64,000 nucleotides of DNA from Mucilaginibacter oryzae (lineage in GTDB: Bacteria; Bacteroidota; Bacteroidia; Sphingobacteriales; Sphingobacteriaceae): positions 62,001-126,000 of the forward strand of contig NZ_QGHA01000005.1 of assembly GCF_003148845.1 (NCBI RefSeq), written 5' to 3'. The stretch's first letter is position 1; each line of letters starts with the position of its first letter. The notes under the pieces were generated by a model. It was not told the origin of the DNA. It was given only the letters and a program-made list of their open reading frames with translations, and made no database searches. The position numbers and the translations under genes were made by a program. Positions 56,104 to 64,000 of this stretch are shown here, in pieces.

Positions 56104-59100
56104 ATGCAGTTTAAACATTTACTCAAAAAATTCATGCTGCCTTTGTTGAGCGTATTTATGTGTTTTAATTACACTTATGCACAAACAATAGCACTAAAAG
56201 GCAAAGTAACCGATGAAAAGGGCGAAGCAGTAGCAGGAGCCTCAGTTAAATTAAAAGGAACCAATAAAGGTTCGGTAACAAGCATCACCGGTGCTTTCGA
56301 TATTGCTTACACCGGCACAGGTACACTTGTTGTATCGGCTATAGGATATACCACCACCGAAGTTAAACTTACCGGCCAAACCAGCGTCAGCGTAACAATT
56401 AACAGCGATAGTAAAGCCCTGAACGAGGTAGTGGTTACCGCTTTGGGTATAAAACGCGATAAGCGCATCCTTACTTATAGTACACAGGAGGTTAAAGGAG
56501 AATCGTTAACACAATCAAAAGAACCTAACCTTGTAAACGGTATTGCCGGTAAAGTATCGGGGGTGCAGGTTACAAGTTCTTCGGGTACGCCAGGCAGCTC
56601 GGCCAGGATCATCATAAGGGGAACCACTTCGTTTTACGGAAATAACGAGCCCCTAATGGTTATTGACGGTGTACCTGTTGATAACTCCGAAACAGGCAAC
56701 TTAAATTCAGGCCCAGGTACAAGCCGTATTGCCGATATCGATCCCTCTATTATTGCAAGTATTAATGTACTAAAAGGTGCGGCCTCAACCGCCTTATATG
56801 GATCAAAAGGAGCCAACGGTGTAGTTATGATCACCACAAAAAATGGCGCATTGAACAAGAAGCCGCTTATTACTTTTACTTCTGATTTTTCGTTCGAAAA
56901 GCCTTTGTTGCCTCAAATCCAAAATAAATACTCACAAGGAACCAATGGCGTTTATTACGATGGGGTAAATCAGAAAACGAGTACCTCATGGGGTGCCCAT
57001 ATGGATACATTGAAAATAAACGGCCAGCCCGCGAAGGTATATAACCAGTCTGACCTGTTTTTTAAAACCGGTCAGACCTACAATAATACCATTAACATAG
57101 GTGGCGGCAGCAATAATTCAACCTACCTTGTATCGTACTCAAATTTTAACCAGCAGGGCACAGTGCCAACCACCAAATTTTTACGCAATACTTTTTTTGC
57201 TAAATATAGCGCCCGAATGTTGGATAACCTAAATACCACATTCCAGTTAAACTACTCCAATTCGCAAAATGACAGATTGCCGGAAGGTTACGCGTTGGAA
57301 AGCCCGGTATGGACCATCTTCACCGCACCGGTATCGTACAATTTGCAGCCCGCGCTAAATGCGGATGGTACACAGCGCCTTTACCGTTTTTCGCGTAACA
57401 ACCCTTACTGGGTATTAGACAACATCAAAAACCATTCGGGTGTTAACCGCTTCCTGCCTACGTTTACGGCAGATTATAAGCCGTTATCGTGGTTAACCAT
57501 AACCGAGCGTTTTGGCGCTGATGTTTATACTGAAATGGACCGTTACCATGAATCAACCCAATCAGTATCAAACCCTAATGGCCGCCTGGTTGATCAGAAT
57601 ATTAATTACCGCCAGTTTAATAACGACTTGCTAATCGGGGCTAATAAAACCTTTGGTAATTTTAATGTTGATGTAGTATTGGGTAACAACATTATCTCTA
57701 CCTATAATGAATACACCTATGCCAATGGTGTTGGTTTAACGGTTCCGGGCTTGTATAATATGGCGTCTGCATCAACGGTTACTTATAAAGAAAACTCAAC
57801 CTTACAGCGAAAAATTGGTTTTTACCTGCAATCAAACATCGAATATAAACGCTTCCTGATCCTGTCATTAACAGGCAGGTACGATGGTAATTCGGTGTTA
57901 TCAACTAACCATAATTTTTATCCGTACGGCTCGGCTGCAACCAGCTTTATCTTTTCTGAGTTCTTCAGCCCCGAATTTTCAAGGGTGATGAATTTGGCTA
58001 AGGTAAGGGTATCATATGGTACAGTAGGTAACGATGGCAGCATTAATCCTTACAGTTTGTTAACCCCTTACAGCGTGGCTACCATACGTAACCTTGGCTT
58101 TCCTTATGGCGGACAGGCAGGTTTTCTGATCAATGATGTTCTTGGAAACCCTACGCTTAAAAACGAGCGTATTAACGAGTTTGAGGCTGGCATTGAAGCT
58201 GGGTTCTTTAATAACCGTATCTCACTCGAAGCTTCATTTTACAGCAAAAAAACTATTGATGGTATCATTCCTAACGTAGCCATCGCTCCATCAACAGGTT
58301 ATGCTTCTACAGCGGTAAATTCGGCCATTATGCGTAACCGCGGCATCGAAGTTTTACTGAATGTAAACGCGGTAAAAAGCCGCGACTTTAACTGGGACCT
58401 TACCCTTAATTTTACCCGTAACCGTAACAAGGTACTATCTATTTACCAGGATCAGCAGCAACTGGGAAATGGGTTTACCAATATTATAGTTGGGCAACCT
58501 TATGGCGTAATATATGGTACCCGCTACGCACGTAACGCCGCAGGCAAAATACTTACCGGCGACGATGGCCTGCCTTTTGCCGATGACAACCAGGGCATAA
58601 TAGGCAATATTAACCCTAAATGGTTAGGTGGCATCAACAACGGTTTCAGGTATAAGCAATTTAACTTCAGCTTCTTTTTTGATATTAAACACGGCGGCGA
58701 TATTCAGAACAACGTTGATGGCTACGGCTACTTTTACGGAACACCAAAAGTTACCGAAAACCGCGGCCCAAGGGTGGTTGATGGCATAAACGCCGCTACC
58801 GGACAGCCAAATACCGTATCAGTTAACGGGCAGCAATACTACCAGCGTTTAAATGGTATCCTTGAATCGGTGATACAGGACGGTAGCTATGTTAAACTGC
58901 GTAACATTAGTTTAGGCTATACCTTAAAACCATCCTGGTTAACAAAAAGTCCGTTCAAATCGGCAACCTTCAGCGTAACCGGTCGTAACCTTTGGATCCA
59001 CGCTCCGCACTTTACCGGCGGCGACCCCGAGGTTAGTTCGTTCGGAGCGTCAAACGGTTCGCAGGGTATTTATTCATTTTCAACCCCAACTTCAAAATCA

Positions 59101-59130
59101 GTTGATTTTAGTTTAAAGGTGACCCTGTAA
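56104..59130 (+). CDS. SusC/RagA-type TonB-dependent receptor
   Basis: The 1008-residue outer-membrane transporter has a signal (LKKFMLPLLSVFMCFNYTYA), a carboxypeptidase-like beta domain (ALKGKVTDEKGEAVAGASVK), a plug (LNEVVVTALGIKRDKRILTY ... IIIRGTTSFYG ... VLKGAASTALYGSKGANGVV) and a barrel. The TALGIKRDKR segment is typical of the RagA branch, some of which import peptides. There is no STN domain. It is 26 bp ahead of its SusD-like partner. Given the downstream hydroxyproline genes, peptide import is a reasonable hypothesis. Confidence 0.95.
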   Translation: MQFKHLLKKFMLPLLSVFMCFNYTYAQTIALKGKVTDEKGEAVAGASVKLKGTNKGSVTSITGAFDIAYTGTGTLVVSAIGYTTTEVKLTGQTSVSVTINSDSKALNEVVVTALGIKRDKRILTYSTQEVKGESLTQSKEPNLVNGIAGKVSGVQVTSSSGTPGSSARIIIRGTTSFYGNNEPLMVIDGVPVDNSETGNLNSGPGTSRIADIDPSIIASINVLKGAASTALYGSKGANGVVMITTKNGALNKKPLITFTSDFSFEKPLLPQIQNKYSQGTNGVYYDGVNQKTSTSWGAHMDTLKINGQPAKVYNQSDLFFKTGQTYNNTINIGGGSNNSTYLVSYSNFNQQGTVPTTKFLRNTFFAKYSARMLDNLNTTFQLNYSNSQNDRLPEGYALESPVWTIFTAPVSYNLQPALNADGTQRLYRFSRNNPYWVLDNIKNHSGVNRFLPTFTADYKPLSWLTITERFGADVYTEMDRYHESTQSVSNPNGRLVDQNINYRQFNNDLLIGANKTFGNFNVDVVLGNNIISTYNEYTYANGVGLTVPGLYNMASASTVTYKENSTLQRKIGFYLQSNIEYKRFLILSLTGRYDGNSVLSTNHNFYPYGSAATSFIFSEFFSPEFSRVMNLAKVRVSYGTVGNDGSINPYSLLTPYSVATIRNLGFPYGGQAGFLINDVLGNPTLKNERINEFEAGIEAGFFNNRISLEASFYSKKTIDGIIPNVAIAPSTGYASTAVNSAIMRNRGIEVLLNVNAVKSRDFNWDLTLNFTRNRNKVLSIYQDQQQLGNGFTNIIVGQPYGVIYGTRYARNAAGKILTGDDGLPFADDNQGIIGNINPKWLGGINNGFRYKQFNFSFFFDIKHGGDIQNNVDGYGYFYGTPKVTENRGPRVVDGINAATGQPNTVSVNGQQYYQRLNGILESVIQDGSYVKLRNISLGYTLKPSWLTKSPFKSATFSVTGRNLWIHAPHFTGGDPEVSSFGASNGSQGIYSFSTPTSKSVDFSLKVTL

Positions 59131-59156
59131 TTTTTAATCATTAACAAGAAATCAGC

Positions 59157-60554
59157 ATGAAAAATAAATATATTGCATTAGCTGCCTGCGCCTTAATAAG
59201 CTTTACAGGTTGTAAAAAATTTATCGACGTAAACCAGGACCCAAACAGGCCAACCGATGTTAAAGAATCATTGATCCTTGCACCGGTAGAGGCCGCCATC
59301 TCACAGAACATTACTGCCGCAGGCAATGCTAACCTTGCTGTAGTGTTACAGCAGTATATGCAGGTAATAGCCCTTAATCAGGTGCCGCCAAACTTTGGCA
59401 CCTACCTGATGTACCACCAGGATATGGATGGCGACTGGTATAATTTTTACCCGCAGGTACTCAATAACCTGGTTATTCTTAATAAAAAAGCGGAGGCCGA
59501 TGGTAACGCGAATTACGCGGCTATTGCCAAGGTACTTACTGCCTATACGCTTGGTGCTGCTACCGATGTTTGGGGCGATGTACCCTTTTCAAAGGGTTTT
59601 ACAGGCATCAATAACCTTACACCTACTTATGATAGCCAGGAAGCCATCTACAACCAGATACAAACCTTGCTTGACGGAGCAATTGCCGATATAGCCAAAA
59701 ACAGCACTGTAATACCTGCCGGCGATGATTACTATTATGCCGGCGATATGAGTAAATGGAAAAAAGCGGCATATACCTTAAAAGCCCGTTATTACATGCA
59801 CCTGACAAAAGCACCCGGCCATACAGCAGCCACACAGGCCCAGTTAGCCTTAACAGCTTTGCAAAACGGCATGACCAGTAATGATGACGATATGAAAATG
59901 CCTTTCAGCGGCGCCGCCGGTGCCGAAAATCCATGGCAGCAAAACTTTTTGCCAGGTTCCACACTGGTGCTGGCTTCAACTTTTGTGGATGGTTTTAAAA
60001 CGCGCAAAGACCCTCGCTTGTCAAAAATGGTGTCCCCTGCAATAGAAACAGGATTGTATACCGGAAGGCAGATAGGAGCTGATGATATCGGCAGCCTGGA
60101 ATCATACTCGTTAGGAGGTTCGTTTTATGCCAGTGCGGGTTCAAATAATTACCTGCTCAACTATTCGGAGGCATTGTTTTTAAAAGCCGAGGCCACTCTG
60201 ATCATTTCCGGGGCCGTTGCTGCACAGCCGGTTTATGTATCTGCTGTACGCTCGCATATGTCTAAACTGGGAATTGCCGAGAGTGATATTGTTACCTATC
60301 TGGCTACCCGCGGTACGCTTACCGGTGCCAACGCCGAGCAATTGATTATAGAAGAAAAGGTAATTGCAAATTTCCTGACCATGGAAAATTATAATGACTG
60401 GCGGCGAACCGGTTACCCGGCTTTAACCAAAGTAAAAAACGCCCTGTCTGATATCCCTCGCAGGGTATTATATCCGCAATCGGAAATAGTACCAAACCCG
60501 CAGCCGCAGCAAAACGCCAAGCTTACAGACAGGGTTTGGTGGGATGCACAATAA
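59157..60554 (+). CDS. SusD-like_2 family surface lipoprotein
   Basis: The 465-residue lipoprotein (YIALAACALISFTGC, Cys ~19) belongs to the shorter SusD-like_2 branch: KKFIDVNQDPNRPTDVKESL, VLTAYTLGAATDVWGDVPFS, KAAYTLKARYYMHL and NYLLNYSEALFLKAEATLII, ending IIEEKVIANFLTMENYNDWR. The branch pairs with RagA-like SusC proteins. It is the last gene before the hydroxyproline genes; the 122-bp gap holds the operator motif. Confidence 0.93.
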   Translation: MKNKYIALAACALISFTGCKKFIDVNQDPNRPTDVKESLILAPVEAAISQNITAAGNANLAVVLQQYMQVIALNQVPPNFGTYLMYHQDMDGDWYNFYPQVLNNLVILNKKAEADGNANYAAIAKVLTAYTLGAATDVWGDVPFSKGFTGINNLTPTYDSQEAIYNQIQTLLDGAIADIAKNSTVIPAGDDYYYAGDMSKWKKAAYTLKARYYMHLTKAPGHTAATQAQLALTALQNGMTSNDDDMKMPFSGAAGAENPWQQNFLPGSTLVLASTFVDGFKTRKDPRLSKMVSPAIETGLYTGRQIGADDIGSLESYSLGGSFYASAGSNNYLLNYSEALFLKAEATLIISGAVAAQPVYVSAVRSHMSKLGIAESDIVTYLATRGTLTGANAEQLIIEEKVIANFLTMENYNDWRRTGYPALTKVKNALSDIPRRVLYPQSEIVPNPQPQQNAKLTDRVWWDAQ

Positions 60555-60598
60555 GCATTAATTAGCAGGCATTGACCGGTAAAATGGCATTATTAGTT

Positions 60599-60624
60599 AA
60601 AATACGGTTAGTGTATGCTAAATT
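60599..60624 (+). promoter_or_regulatory. Operator motif upstream of the deaminase gene (copy 3 of 3)
   Basis: AAAATACGGTTAGT-GTAT-GCTAAATT lies 52 bp before the deaminase ATG and 28 bp before the -7 box. All 22 non-spacer bases equal the araC-proximal copy. Confidence 0.7.
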
Positions 60625-60652
60625 GTTAGATAAACCCTATTTAATAGTATTT

Positions 60653-60660
60653 TAGTTTTG
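60653..60660 (+). promoter_or_regulatory. -7 promoter box of the hydroxyproline catabolic genes
   Basis: TAGTTTTG matches TAnnTTTG and ends 16 bp before the ATG. No TTG at -33; the region upstream is taken by the operator motif, which suggests an activator-dependent promoter. Confidence 0.65.
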
Positions 60661-60676
60661 TAAAAAATATTTAAGA

Positions 60677-61615
60677 ATGATAACTTTTGATTGGAAAGGC
60701 GTACTCCCAGCAGTAACTACAAAATTTACAGATAATGATGAGCTTGATTTTGAAGCTTTTGATGTTAACCTGAAAGCCCAGCTTGAAGCCGGTGTTGATG
60801 GTTTTATCTTAGGCGGATCATTAGGCGAGGCCAGCGTGCTTGACGAGCAGGAAAAATACGACCTGCTTGCGCATACCGTAGCCTTTGTTGAAGGTAAAGT
60901 GCCGGTAATATTGAATATAGCCGAGCAAACTACCAAAGCTGCCGTAAGGTGCGCGCAAAAAGCGTTTGAATTAGGCGCTTCTGGTTTAATGCTATTGCCA
61001 CCGATGCGATACAAGAGCGACGCCCGCGAAACTATAGCTTATTTCGCCGCAGTTGCCGAAAGTACGCCGCTGCCTATAATGATATACAATAACCCGGTTG
61101 ATTATAAAGTTGAGGTTACACTTGATATGTTTGAGCAACTGGCTGCTTACAGCAACATCCAGGCTGTTAAAGAATCAACCCGCGATATATCAAACGTTAC
61201 CCGCATGATCAACCGTTTCGGCAACAGGTTCAAGATCTTCACCGGTGTTGATCCTTTGGCGATGGAAAGTTTGGTAATGGGTGCAGATGGCTGGGTTGCC
61301 GGTTTGGTTGACGCCTTCCCGAAAGAAACCGTTGCTATTTACCGTTTGGTGAAAGCGAAAAGATATGACGAGGCTTTGGCCATCTACCGTTGGTTTTTAC
61401 CTGTATTGGAGTTGGATATCCATCCAAAACTGGTACAATATATTAAACTGGCCGAAGTTGCTACCGGAATTGGCACCGAAAATGTACGTGCGCCACGCCT
61501 GGCTTTGGTCGGTGAAGAGCGTACTTACGTGCAAAAAGTAATTGACGATGCATTGGCTGTAAGGCCGGAATTGCCTGTTGGCAGCTGGGGCAAAGTAGCT
61601 GAAGAGGTAGCTTAA
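60677..61615 (+). CDS. Pyrroline-4-hydroxy-2-carboxylate deaminase (DHDPS family)
   Basis: The 312-residue class I aldolase-type protein has GGSLGEA (46-52), Tyr137 (IYNNP) and Schiff-base Lys165 (AVKEST). It converts delta1-pyrroline-4-hydroxy-2-carboxylate to alpha-ketoglutarate semialdehyde, NH3 and water in the cytoplasm. Dihydrodipicolinate synthase itself is less likely because the gene is 6 bp upstream of a hydroxyproline 2-epimerase and in the same unit as an FAD D-amino acid dehydrogenase. It is the first gene after the operator/promoter at 60599-60660. Confidence 0.88.
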   Translation: MITFDWKGVLPAVTTKFTDNDELDFEAFDVNLKAQLEAGVDGFILGGSLGEASVLDEQEKYDLLAHTVAFVEGKVPVILNIAEQTTKAAVRCAQKAFELGASGLMLLPPMRYKSDARETIAYFAAVAESTPLPIMIYNNPVDYKVEVTLDMFEQLAAYSNIQAVKESTRDISNVTRMINRFGNRFKIFTGVDPLAMESLVMGADGWVAGLVDAFPKETVAIYRLVKAKRYDEALAIYRWFLPVLELDIHPKLVQYIKLAEVATGIGTENVRAPRLALVGEERTYVQKVIDDALAVRPELPVGSWGKVAEEVA

Positions 61616-61621
61616 CTTACT

Positions 61622-62623
61622 ATGGCAAGTAAAACTTTTTTTTGTGTTGATGCGCACACCTGCGGCAACCCGGTAAGGCTTGTTGCAGGTGGCGGTCCGC
61701 AGTTGGTGGGCGATAACATGAGCCAGAAACGCCAGCACTTTTTAAAAGAGTACGACTGGATTCGCACCGGCCTGATGTTTGAACCACGCGGCCATGATAT
61801 GATGTCGGGAAGTATTTTGTACCCGCCTCATGATCCGGCAAATGATGTAGCAGTTTTGTTTATCGAAACCAGCGGGTGTTTGCCCATGTGCGGTCACGGC
61901 ACTATCGGTACAATAACCATCGCTATTGAGGAAGGGTTGATCCAACCTAAAGTTCCGGGTATTGTGCGGATGGAAGCGCCCGCAGGTTTGGTATTGATCG
62001 AATACAAACAGGAAGGTAAAAAAGTAACCTCGGTAAAACTGAGGAATGTGCCCGCGTATCTCGCAGCTACAAATCTTGAGGTAGAATGCCCTGATTTGGG
62101 TACGCTGACCATCGACGTATCCTACGGCGGTAATTACTATGCCATTGTTGATCCGCAGGCTAACTTTGAGGGTATTGAAAAGTACACCGCAGGCCAGTTG
62201 GTGGCCTGGAGCCAGGTTTTGCGTAAACGTATTAACGAGAAATACCAGTTTATACACCCGCTTGATCCTACCATCAATACCTGTACGCATATCCTTTGGG
62301 CAGGCGTTACGCTATCTGCCGATGCCACCGCCCGAAACGCCGTTTTTTATGGCGATAAGGCTATCGACCGTTCACCCTGCGGCACCGGCACATCGGCCCG
62401 TATGGCACAGTGGTTTGCCAAAGGTAAATTGAAGGTTGGTGAGCCGTTTATTCATGAAAGCATCATCGGCAGTAAATTCATTGGCAAGGTAGAGGATGTG
62501 GTAAAGATCAATGATATTGATGCCATTGTACCAAGCGTTGAAGGTTGGGCCCGGGTTTACGGTTACAACAACATCAAAATTGATGATGACGATCCGTACG
62601 CCCATGGTTTCCAGGTGATATAA
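61622..62623 (+). CDS. 4-hydroxyproline 2-epimerase
   Basis: The 333-residue proline racemase-family enzyme has both catalytic Cys residues: Cys90 (CLPMCGHGTIG) and Cys253 (DRSPCGTGTSARMA). It interconverts trans-4-hydroxy-L-proline and cis-4-hydroxy-D-proline without cofactor. A Thr instead of the second Cys would indicate trans-3-hydroxyproline dehydratase, which is excluded. Neighbours (deaminase, D-hydroxyproline dehydrogenase) make the hydroxyproline role nearly certain. The start is ATG, 6 bp after the deaminase stop. Confidence 0.93.
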   Translation: MASKTFFCVDAHTCGNPVRLVAGGGPQLVGDNMSQKRQHFLKEYDWIRTGLMFEPRGHDMMSGSILYPPHDPANDVAVLFIETSGCLPMCGHGTIGTITIAIEEGLIQPKVPGIVRMEAPAGLVLIEYKQEGKKVTSVKLRNVPAYLAATNLEVECPDLGTLTIDVSYGGNYYAIVDPQANFEGIEKYTAGQLVAWSQVLRKRINEKYQFIHPLDPTINTCTHILWAGVTLSADATARNAVFYGDKAIDRSPCGTGTSARMAQWFAKGKLKVGEPFIHESIIGSKFIGKVEDVVKINDIDAIVPSVEGWARVYGYNNIKIDDDDPYAHGFQVI

Positions 62624-62636
62624 AACTATTCCCACA

Positions 62637-62720
62637 ACGTCATTGCGAGATACGAAGCAATCGTACGGAAGCAGGTCCGCCCTGTATAGTTCGTGATTGC
62701 TTCGTATCTCGCAATGACGT
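62637..62720. repeat. 84-bp inverted-repeat element with 26-bp perfect arms
   Basis: The left arm (62637-62662) begins ACGTCATTGCGAGATACG and the right arm (62695-62720) is its exact reverse complement, around a 32-nt centre. It looks like a small palindromic mobile unit (REP or MITE type) within the hydroxyproline operon, 13 bp after the epimerase stop. Confidence 0.85.
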
Positions 62721-62750
62721 ATTTTAATTAGATCGAACAGTATATTAACA

Positions 62751-62785
62751 AGCTTTCGGCTTTACGCCCTAAGCTTTCAGCTTAA
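62751..62785 (+). repeat. Copy of the AGCTTTCGGC dispersed repeat
   Basis: AGCTTTCGGCTTTACGCC followed by CTAAGCTTTCAGCTT resembles the block at 53361-53396. It ends 9 bp before the next ATG. Confidence 0.55.
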
Positions 62786-62793
62786 AAAAGAAA

Positions 62794-64000
62794 ATGGCAA
62801 AGGTGCTCATTATTGGCGGAGGTATAGTTGGTTTAAGTTCCGCGTATTATTTACAAAAGGCCGGGTATGAGGTTACAGTAATTGATAAAGGCGACATGGC
62901 GGACAATTGTTCGTATGGTAACGCGGGGATGATTGTACCGAGCCATTTTATACCATTGGCTACTCCGGGGATGGTTGCGCAGGGCATCAGGTGGATGTTT
63001 AACAGCAAAAGCCCTTTTTACGTACGTCCGTCGCTAAATCCTCAATTAGTTTCGTGGGGGTTGCAGTTTCTGAAAAAGGCAAACGCGGCGCATGTTCAAC
63101 AGTCGGCAATGCCTTTAACTGAACTTTCACTCCTTAGTAAAAAGCTTTATGAGGATCTGAGCCGCGAGCCGGGCTTTAATTTCGACCTTGTTGAAAAAGG
63201 GATCCTGATGTTTTACAAAACCGAGAAAGCGGGTGAAGAAGAGGCCCATCTGGCCGAAAAAGCCAGGGAACTTGGTTTGGATATGGCCGTGTTAAGCGTG
63301 GCGGAATGCAAAGCTTTGCAACCCGATCTGGAACTGGACGTTTTAGGAGCGGTACACTATCGCTGCGACGCGCATCTTTCGCCAAATAAATTAATGGCAG
63401 CTTTGTTGAATTATCTAAAAAACGCCGGCGTAAAACTGATCAGCAATAAAGAGGTAACCAAAATTGAAACCGCCGGGAATAAAATAAGCCGCGTGTTATC
63501 GCATCATGAAGAATTTACGGCTGATGACTATGTAATTGCTACCGGCTCATGGTCGCCTGCGGTGGGTAAATTACTGGGCTTGAATATTGTGTTGATGCCG
63601 GGCAAAGGTTATTCCTTTAATGTAAAGGACGAAAAACAAACCATGCAGATCCCGGCGCTGCTTGCCGAAGCCCGCGTTGCCATTACCCCTATGAATGGCG
63701 GGTTACGTTACGGTGGTACCATGGAATTGGATAAGATCAACAGCCGCATCAACATGAACCGTGTAAAAGGTATAGTTGAGTCGGTGCCAAAATATTTTCC
63801 GGGATTAAAACCTGCTGTTCCGGCAGAAAAAGATATCTGGTTTGGCTTCAGGCCGTCATCTGCGGATGGGTTGCCGTATATTGGTCGCAGTAACAAATTC
63901 AATAACCTTACGGTAGCAACCGGTCATGGCATGATGGGATTGAGCCTGGGTGCCGCTACCGGCTTATTAACCAGCGAAATTATATCGGGCAAGCCAACAA
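62794..64000 (+). CDS. FAD-dependent D-hydroxyproline dehydrogenase (cut by the window end)
   Basis: The ATG at 62794-62796 opens at least 402 codons with no stop before the window end. The protein starts MAKVLIIGGGIVGLSSAYYL, a Rossmann FAD site, and shows DYVIATGSWSP, MPGKGYSFNV, RYGGTMELD and GFRPSSADGLPYIG, typical of DadA-like D-amino acid dehydrogenases. It would oxidise cis-4-hydroxy-D-proline to delta1-pyrroline-4-hydroxy-2-carboxylate, linking epimerase to deaminase. The C-terminal few residues are missing. D-alanine or D-proline are other possible substrates, but context favours hydroxyproline. Confidence 0.88.
   Translation, partial: MAKVLIIGGGIVGLSSAYYLQKAGYEVTVIDKGDMADNCSYGNAGMIVPSHFIPLATPGMVAQGIRWMFNSKSPFYVRPSLNPQLVSWGLQFLKKANAAHVQQSAMPLTELSLLSKKLYEDLSREPGFNFDLVEKGILMFYKTEKAGEEEAHLAEKARELGLDMAVLSVAECKALQPDLELDVLGAVHYRCDAHLSPNKLMAALLNYLKNAGVKLISNKEVTKIETAGNKISRVLSHHEEFTADDYVIATGSWSPAVGKLLGLNIVLMPGKGYSFNVKDEKQTMQIPALLAEARVAITPMNGGLRYGGTMELDKINSRINMNRVKGIVESVPKYFPGLKPAVPAEKDIWFGFRPSSADGLPYIGRSNKFNNLTVATGHGMMGLSLGAATGLLTSEIISGKPT

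Noticed and set aside
60677..61615. Dihydrodipicolinate synthase (lysine biosynthesis)
   Set aside because: The fold is the same, but the 6-bp spacing to the hydroxyproline epimerase and the shared operator with a 2,5-dioxovalerate dehydrogenase favour the deaminase role.
61622..62623. trans-3-Hydroxyproline dehydratase
   Set aside because: Both catalytic Cys residues are present (90 and 253), which indicates an epimerase; dehydratases carry Thr at the second site.

Overview
The window reads as chromosome of a Bacteroidota bacterium, most likely Sphingobacteriaceae (Mucilaginibacter or Pedobacter type). The taxonomic call is inference from three SusC/SusD outer-membrane pairs, a FecI/FecR surface-signalling set, many lipoproteins with a Cys directly after a hydrophobic signal, promoter-like TAnnTTTG boxes, and few recognisable Shine-Dalgarno sites. 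No rRNA, tRNA, CRISPR array, integrase or complete insertion sequence was found. One gene runs off each end: an M16 peptidase subunit on the left and a D-hydroxyproline dehydrogenase on the right.

1-16.8 kb is mostly housekeeping: an M16 peptidase pair (active plus inactive subunit), a frameshifted conserved gene, clpB with an inverted repeat upstream, small lipoproteins, a membrane histidine kinase, an AT-rich erythromycin-esterase-like gene, a RecD-like helicase, a DUF3822 gene overlapping rsmD, a DeoR regulator and a NudK-type Nudix hydrolase. Three copies of a ~90 bp intergenic repeat lie here.

16.9-25.2 kb is a classical surface-signalling nutrient locus: ECF sigma, FecR anti-sigma, STN-domain SusC, SusD and an AraC regulator, with two hairpins between fecR and susC. 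25.2-37.8 kb is a leftward glycoprotein-type locus: an exported HEXXH metallopeptidase and a GH29 fucosidase, then SusC, SusD, two F5/8-like surface lipoproteins and a secreted trypsin-like protease with an extra degenerate protease domain. 38-44.5 kb is mixed: a frameshifted NTF2-like gene, an atypical SDR, a DUF1080 protein, a PAS sensor without an ATPase domain, a rhodanese and a metallophosphoesterase.

44.6-64 kb is the most interesting part. It combines two tandem beta-L-arabinofuranosidases (GH127 and GH146), a SusC/SusD-like_2 importer of RagAB type, a DUF885 peptidase, an APC permease, an AraC regulator and a full set of genes for catabolism of trans-4-hydroxy-L-proline: 2-epimerase, FAD dehydrogenase, pyrroline-4-hydroxy-2-carboxylate deaminase and 2,5-dioxovalerate dehydrogenase. 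Beta-L-arabinofuranose on hydroxyproline is the signature of plant extensins, so the region looks like a locus that strips arabinose from hydroxyproline-rich glycoproteins, imports the peptides and burns the hydroxyproline to 2-oxoglutarate. A shared 26 bp motif (AAAATAYGGTTART-N4-GYTA) lies upstream of the araC gene, the deaminase gene and the dehydrogenase gene. At the two enzyme genes it sits 28-30 nt before a TAnnTTTG box, which ties the two separated blocks into one probable regulon.
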